The notes under the pieces: model-generated
What the model was told of the DNA's origin: nothing
Databases searched by the model: none
Seen by the model: only the letters and a program-made list of their open reading frames with translations
Source: Candidatus Poseidoniaceae archaeon
GTDB lineage: Archaea; Thermoplasmatota; Poseidoniia; Poseidoniales; Poseidoniaceae
Direction of reading: 5' to 3'
DNA: 34,814 nt
Assembly: GCA_023254445.1 (NCBI GenBank)
Contig: JALRLN010000003.1
Location: 1 to 34,814, forward strand
Position numbers and translations under genes: made by a program
Shown here: positions 30,984 through 34,814 of the stretch, in pieces
Layout of the letters: every line of letters begins with the position of its first letter
How positions within the stretch are numbered: position 1 is the stretch's first letter

Positions 30984-33900
30984 ATGCGCCAAGCGGCGGC
31001 CACCGTCGCCATCCTTGGCCTGCTCCTGTTGTCTCCCCTGCCGCTTCCCGGTCAGGCCTCGTACGACCACACAAATGGGGATGATGCACCTGGACTCAGG
31101 TCCTTGTTTGACGGCTTCGCTGCAAGCACGGGCGAGGACGTTTGGAACATGACGCCGTGGTCGGATGTCGCCGTTCCGGACGGCTTCGACCTCCTCTCCG
31201 TGCTCGATTACAGCGACGTCGGCGTCCTCATCAACAACAACTCGGAGGAAAGCCGTGCCATCGGTTGGGCGTTCGTGGCCGCCCGAAACATCAGCAGCGA
31301 CCGGATTTTCGTCTTCAACGGAAGCGACGTACCCACGTCGGAGACCATCAACAGGCAGGCGTTCGAGACGCATTTCGACGGTCCATTTCGGGCGATGCTG
31401 GCGAACAGGAGTTCCTCGACTGACCTCAACTTCCTTGTGACCACGAAGGGGATCCCGCTCCGCATCTCCGGGGGCAACGACAAGGCCAGTTTTGACCAAG
31501 AACTGGCGTTGATTGGTGGATCGTACAACGGGAGCATTGGTCAAAATTGGTGGACAACGCATGCATACGGACCGTTGGCAGGCCAACCGATGGAACGGTT
31601 CTCCCGAGCCGAGCATGGCTTTTTCCTCGTGACGCGTTTGACGGGGTACACCCTCGACACCGCCTTGGACTTGATCGAGCGTGCCAATGAGAGCCTGGGG
31701 TCCCGAGGAACCTACGTGCTGGATCTGGCAACGAACCGAAACGGGTCTGGCTACAAATTTTGGAACGACGACCTCTACGCGGCCAACACATCGTTGCGTG
31801 AAGCGCACAACGCCAGTGTCTTGTTTGACGAGACCTCCACCTTCATCACGAACGTCTCCGACGTGTTGGGGTACGCCTCGTGGGGCAGCAACGACGGGTC
31901 ATGGAGCCAGAACTTCCTCCCAGACTACGGTTTTGAAGCCGCGGATGCCTCGACGTCGAGCGGTCGACGGTCCTGGGAAGCAAGCGCCGCCACGCCCACA
32001 GCCAGCGAGGCGTTTGGATGGGTGGTGGACAACACCACCACGCGCGGTGGGCAAGCGTCGATGGCCTTGCAGATGGCGGCTGATTGCAACGCGAGTTCCG
32101 GTCGAAACGTCTCGGGCCTGCTGGGCGAATACTTCGACAATGCGGCAGGCGTGACCATACCGAACGGCGGCATGCCTGAGTTGATCGACCGCGCTTCATC
32201 GTACGCTCAGGTCGAGGCAAACCTCGACAACAGCGTGTCATACAACGCCTACGCAGGACTTGACGACCGGTTCAAGGTGAATTGGGGTGCTCGCTTCAGC
32301 GGTTTGATCGACGTTCCATGGTCGGGAAATTGGACGTTTTACCTTGACAGCGACGACGGCTCTGAACTGTGGGTGGACGGGGTATCCATCGTCCAAAACC
32401 ATGGCATGCACGGCATGCGTGAAACAAGCGGATGGGTCAACCTTAGCGAAGGTATGCACGACTTGAGGGTGGAATTTTACCAAGGAAATGGACCTCACGG
32501 ACTTCGAATGTCGTGGTCCACATCGAACCTCAGCAAATCCATTGTCCCATCGTCTGCCCTTTCTGTCGCATCGTCGTGGGTGCCATCGGTGGGCACCCTT
32601 GAGCACCACTGGTCCTTTGAAGACGGGAGTGGAAGTTCTGCCTCCGATGCGGTCGGTGGTGCGAACTTGACGTTGTACGGTATGAACGCCTCCAATTGGC
32701 GTTCGTGCGCGGACGGTGGCTGCCTGTGGTACGACGGAGAGGATGACTATGCCGAGGTGGACGTGTCCGACTGGGACGGGGACCTCACCGTGAGCCAATG
32801 GGTCTGGGCCAACACGAGCACCCTGCCTGATTACGCCTCGGTGTTTGCGGTGTCGAACAACGCAGGAGCCAACGCCTCCTTTCAGCACGCGGCGTTCAAC
32901 GGCGAATGGCGCCTTCATAACAACCAAACCCACACCTTTGGAGGCATCGAAGCCCAGCAGTGGATGCACCTTGTCACGGTCTACGACGGTGGTGAGGTCC
33001 GCCAGTACCTCGATGGGGTGCTGGTCAACACGCATCAGCAGCCCGCGGGGGCCATCAACGAGGTTGAACGCTATCGGCTTGGTGTCAACCGTGCGGGCAG
33101 CGTGCACTTTGAGGGGATGATCGATGAGGTCATGGTCTGGAGCAGCGCCCTCGACGCGTGGGAAATCACGGCCCTGCATCGAACGGTGTTGACCTCGTGC
33201 CAACCGTTGAGCACCGGTGGCACCGATGTGGCCCGGCTTGAGCAAACCTACGCGATTGGACCGGACGTGCGCGACCATGCGTGGCTTGGGATCGCGTACG
33301 GGATGAGCACCGACGAAGCGCACGGCGCGTTCAGCGTGATGTACGAAGGGCTTGATGCGTCGGGCCAGGTCCTCTCAACGAACACGTCGTCTCCCCGCAG
33401 TTTCACCTCGGCATGGGCAACCGGAGTCTACCGGTTTCGCCCTGATGCCAACGCCACGACCCTCCGGGTGACGGTTCTCATCGACGTGGGCAGCACGTCC
33501 ACGGACGGAGCGCTGCACATCGATGACGTGCTGCTGCGGGCGATTCGTCCATCGATGGGTTGGCTTCCGGGGGCGATTGCGGAGACAGCGGTGTCGACGG
33601 GTGGGCGAAGTTTCACATGGGGGACGTCCTACGGCCAATCGCTTGTCGCTGACCTGCTCGAGGATGGCGTATCTGGGGTCAAAGGCTACGTGTACGAGCC
33701 GTACTTGACGGCCGTCGGACGTCCATCGGTGCTGTTTGATGCGTACGCGTCAGGATACGGCTTCGCCGAGGCCAACGCCATGGCCAACCTGCAAATCGGT
33801 TGGATGGGGGTGGTCGTCGGTGACCCGAAGATGGCGCCCTACGCTGACCGGCTCCATGATGCGGTGGTGGTCGACGCGCGCGTAGCAGGAAACGTCACCG

Positions 33901-34814
33901 TTGGTCAACCCTTCAACGTCGACGTTCTGCTTGAAAATCGCGGGATGAGTTCGGCCGTAGGCACGCTTGAGGTCACAGAACTTGTCGGCTCGGACCTCCT
34001 GTTGCGTGCCCCGTCGAACCTGAGCGCAGGAAACGCCAGCGGGTCCCGTGCTGTTCAACAGCTCCCTTTGACCGTGAACAGGAGCGGCTGGGTTGACCTT
34101 CAAATCCGTCATGTCGCTGCGGAAGGTCATCCCGAGGCGGATGCGTCGGACAACATCGCGCTGCTCCGGTTTTGGGTCAACACGCCACCGGTCGTCGAGA
34201 GCGTTCGCTGCTTGACCGCTTCCGCCTACCGGGGGGACAGCGTGGTGTGCGAAGTTGAAGCCACCGACGATCTAGGTGTGATGGGGGTCGACCTCGCATG
34301 GTCCATCAGGAACGCCACAGGAGCCTCGACCCCTTGGGTGACGCTCCCGCTCGGAACGGGCGACGGCACCACGTGGTGGACCAGCCTTGTCCTTCCAACC
34401 AATGCCACCATCGCGCCGGTCGGAACCCTGCGCCTTCGAGCGACAGCAGTGGACAAGAGCAACGCATCCACTGAAGTGACGTCCGAAGACGTCCTGCAGG
34501 TGCTCGACGCACCCGGACGCTGGTTCGGCCCGCATGTCGCTGGCGTGGATCCCGCAGGTTGGACGGGGTCGACGGCCCTGTTGGGGACGCCACCAAAGGG
34601 CCTCTCGAGGAGCGAGTCCTCCTTGGTGCAGGCCTGCGTCGACGACGTTGACTACGACGAGGTTGTCGATGCACCGACGCTAGATGTGCGCACGAGGGCG
34701 GACGCTTCAGCCCCCTCGGTGACCATCCAATCGTTTCCCAACGTGACCAGCAGCGGAACGCTGCACTGCAGTTCATGGGAGGTGCGCATCCCGACCGGCT
34801 ATGCCTTGGACGAT
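30984..34814 (+). CDS. Secreted multidomain protein with split TIGR03790 domain, PA14 and LamG (3' end outside window)
   Basis: An open frame of 1277 codons to the window edge. Residues 1-26 are a signal peptide (QAAATVAILGLLLLSPLPLP). Residues 50-300 match the first part of TIGR03790 proteins: LINNNSEESRAIGWAFVAAR, FLVTTKGIPLRISGG, then VLGYASWGSNDGSW. Residues about 378-530 are a PA14 domain (GLLGEYFDN, NWTFYLDSDDGSELWVDG). About 536-731 are a LamG/concanavalin-like domain (HHWSFEDGSG, QWMHLVTVYDGG, FEGMIDEVMVWSSALD). A beta-sandwich follows to 858. The TIGR03790 end then resumes (GWLPGAIAETAVSTGGRSFT, GYVYEPYLTA, GVVVGDPKMAPY). After 957 come CARDB-like and other Ig-like segments. Many N-x-S/T sites fit surface glycosylation. 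Function of TIGR03790 is unknown; the domain set suggests carbohydrate binding at the cell surface. Confidence 0.85.
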   Translation, partial: MRQAAATVAILGLLLLSPLPLPGQASYDHTNGDDAPGLRSLFDGFAASTGEDVWNMTPWSDVAVPDGFDLLSVLDYSDVGVLINNNSEESRAIGWAFVAARNISSDRIFVFNGSDVPTSETINRQAFETHFDGPFRAMLANRSSSTDLNFLVTTKGIPLRISGGNDKASFDQELALIGGSYNGSIGQNWWTTHAYGPLAGQPMERFSRAEHGFFLVTRLTGYTLDTALDLIERANESLGSRGTYVLDLATNRNGSGYKFWNDDLYAANTSLREAHNASVLFDETSTFITNVSDVLGYASWGSNDGSWSQNFLPDYGFEAADASTSSGRRSWEASAATPTASEAFGWVVDNTTTRGGQASMALQMAADCNASSGRNVSGLLGEYFDNAAGVTIPNGGMPELIDRASSYAQVEANLDNSVSYNAYAGLDDRFKVNWGARFSGLIDVPWSGNWTFYLDSDDGSELWVDGVSIVQNHGMHGMRETSGWVNLSEGMHDLRVEFYQGNGPHGLRMSWSTSNLSKSIVPSSALSVASSWVPSVGTLEHHWSFEDGSGSSASDAVGGANLTLYGMNASNWRSCADGGCLWYDGEDDYAEVDVSDWDGDLTVSQWVWANTSTLPDYASVFAVSNNAGANASFQHAAFNGEWRLHNNQTHTFGGIEAQQWMHLVTVYDGGEVRQYLDGVLVNTHQQPAGAINEVERYRLGVNRAGSVHFEGMIDEVMVWSSALDAWEITALHRTVLTSCQPLSTGGTDVARLEQTYAIGPDVRDHAWLGIAYGMSTDEAHGAFSVMYEGLDASGQVLSTNTSSPRSFTSAWATGVYRFRPDANATTLRVTVLIDVGSTSTDGALHIDDVLLRAIRPSMGWLPGAIAETAVSTGGRSFTWGTSYGQSLVADLLEDGVSGVKGYVYEPYLTAVGRPSVLFDAYASGYGFAEANAMANLQIGWMGVVVGDPKMAPYADRLHDAVVVDARVAGNVTVGQPFNVDVLLENRGMSSAVGTLEVTELVGSDLLLRAPSNLSAGNASGSRAVQQLPLTVNRSGWVDLQIRHVAAEGHPEADASDNIALLRFWVNTPPVVESVRCLTASAYRGDSVVCEVEATDDLGVMGVDLAWSIRNATGASTPWVTLPLGTGDGTTWWTSLVLPTNATIAPVGTLRLRATAVDKSNASTEVTSEDVLQVLDAPGRWFGPHVAGVDPAGWTGSTALLGTPPKGLSRSESSLVQACVDDVDYDEVVDAPTLDVRTRADASAPSVTIQSFPNVTSSGTLHCSSWEVRIPTGYALDD

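Overview
The window looks like a stretch of archaeal chromosome: GC-rich (about 60% by eye), very densely coded, with no insertion sequence, phage gene, CRISPR array, rRNA or recognisable tRNA. Archaeal markers are a two-ring CDC48/VAT ATPase, the PyrB-PyrI aspartate carbamoyltransferase pair, a DUF63 membrane protein, a long-type FKBP isomerase, a TtuA/Ncs6-type tRNA thiolase and a DUF58/DUF4350 pair. Together with aerobic, protein- and lipid-oxidising metabolism (methylcrotonyl-CoA carboxylase, succinate dehydrogenase, aldehyde dehydrogenase, CcmF-like protein) and a giant secreted TIGR03790/PA14/LamG protein, this best fits a mesophilic heterotroph such as Marine Group II (Poseidoniales, Thermoplasmatota). 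That taxonomic guess is inference, not a search result.

Layout. 1-3690 (+): C-terminal half of a CcmF-like haem-lyase protein, an FKBP isomerase with a His/Asp-rich linker and a SAP domain, and a DUF63 membrane protein. 3748-8224 (+): a leucine-degradation operon with methylcrotonyl-CoA carboxylase carboxyltransferase, methylglutaconyl-CoA hydratase, biotin carboxylase and a separate biotin carrier protein, the last three tightly coupled. 8273-12676: two large unknown membrane proteins with helical C-termini, convergent and abutting at a shared TGATCA. 12699-14107 (+): pyrB-pyrI. 14100-15062 (-): tRNA thiolase. 15063-15323: the only sizeable intergenic stretch, AT-rich, with copies of a motif also found inside the leucine operon.

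15324-18985 (+): an unrecognised three-gene unit made of a small roadblock-like protein, a 1027-residue protein with a roadblock-like domain, a long coiled coil and an acidic tail, and a two-helix membrane peptide. I consider this the best candidate for an undescribed system. 25677-18986 (-), in transcription order: cdc48, a PRC-barrel protein, a DUF4350 protein, a DUF58 protein and a polytopic membrane protein, packed like an operon but with no MoxR ATPase in the window. 25803-27431 (+): aldehyde dehydrogenase. 27506-30933 (+): succinate dehydrogenase as membrane anchor, flavoprotein, iron-sulfur protein. 30984-end (+): a secreted protein of at least 1277 residues whose TIGR03790 domain is split by inserted PA14 and LamG modules; it runs off the window.

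Together the metabolic genes describe oxidation of branched-chain amino acids to the TCA cycle and the quinone pool. The remaining genes (DUF58 locus, roadblock/coiled-coil unit, large membrane proteins, secreted TIGR03790 protein) point to envelope or surface biology. Starts were chosen from Shine-Dalgarno spacing and stop/start overlaps where visible.
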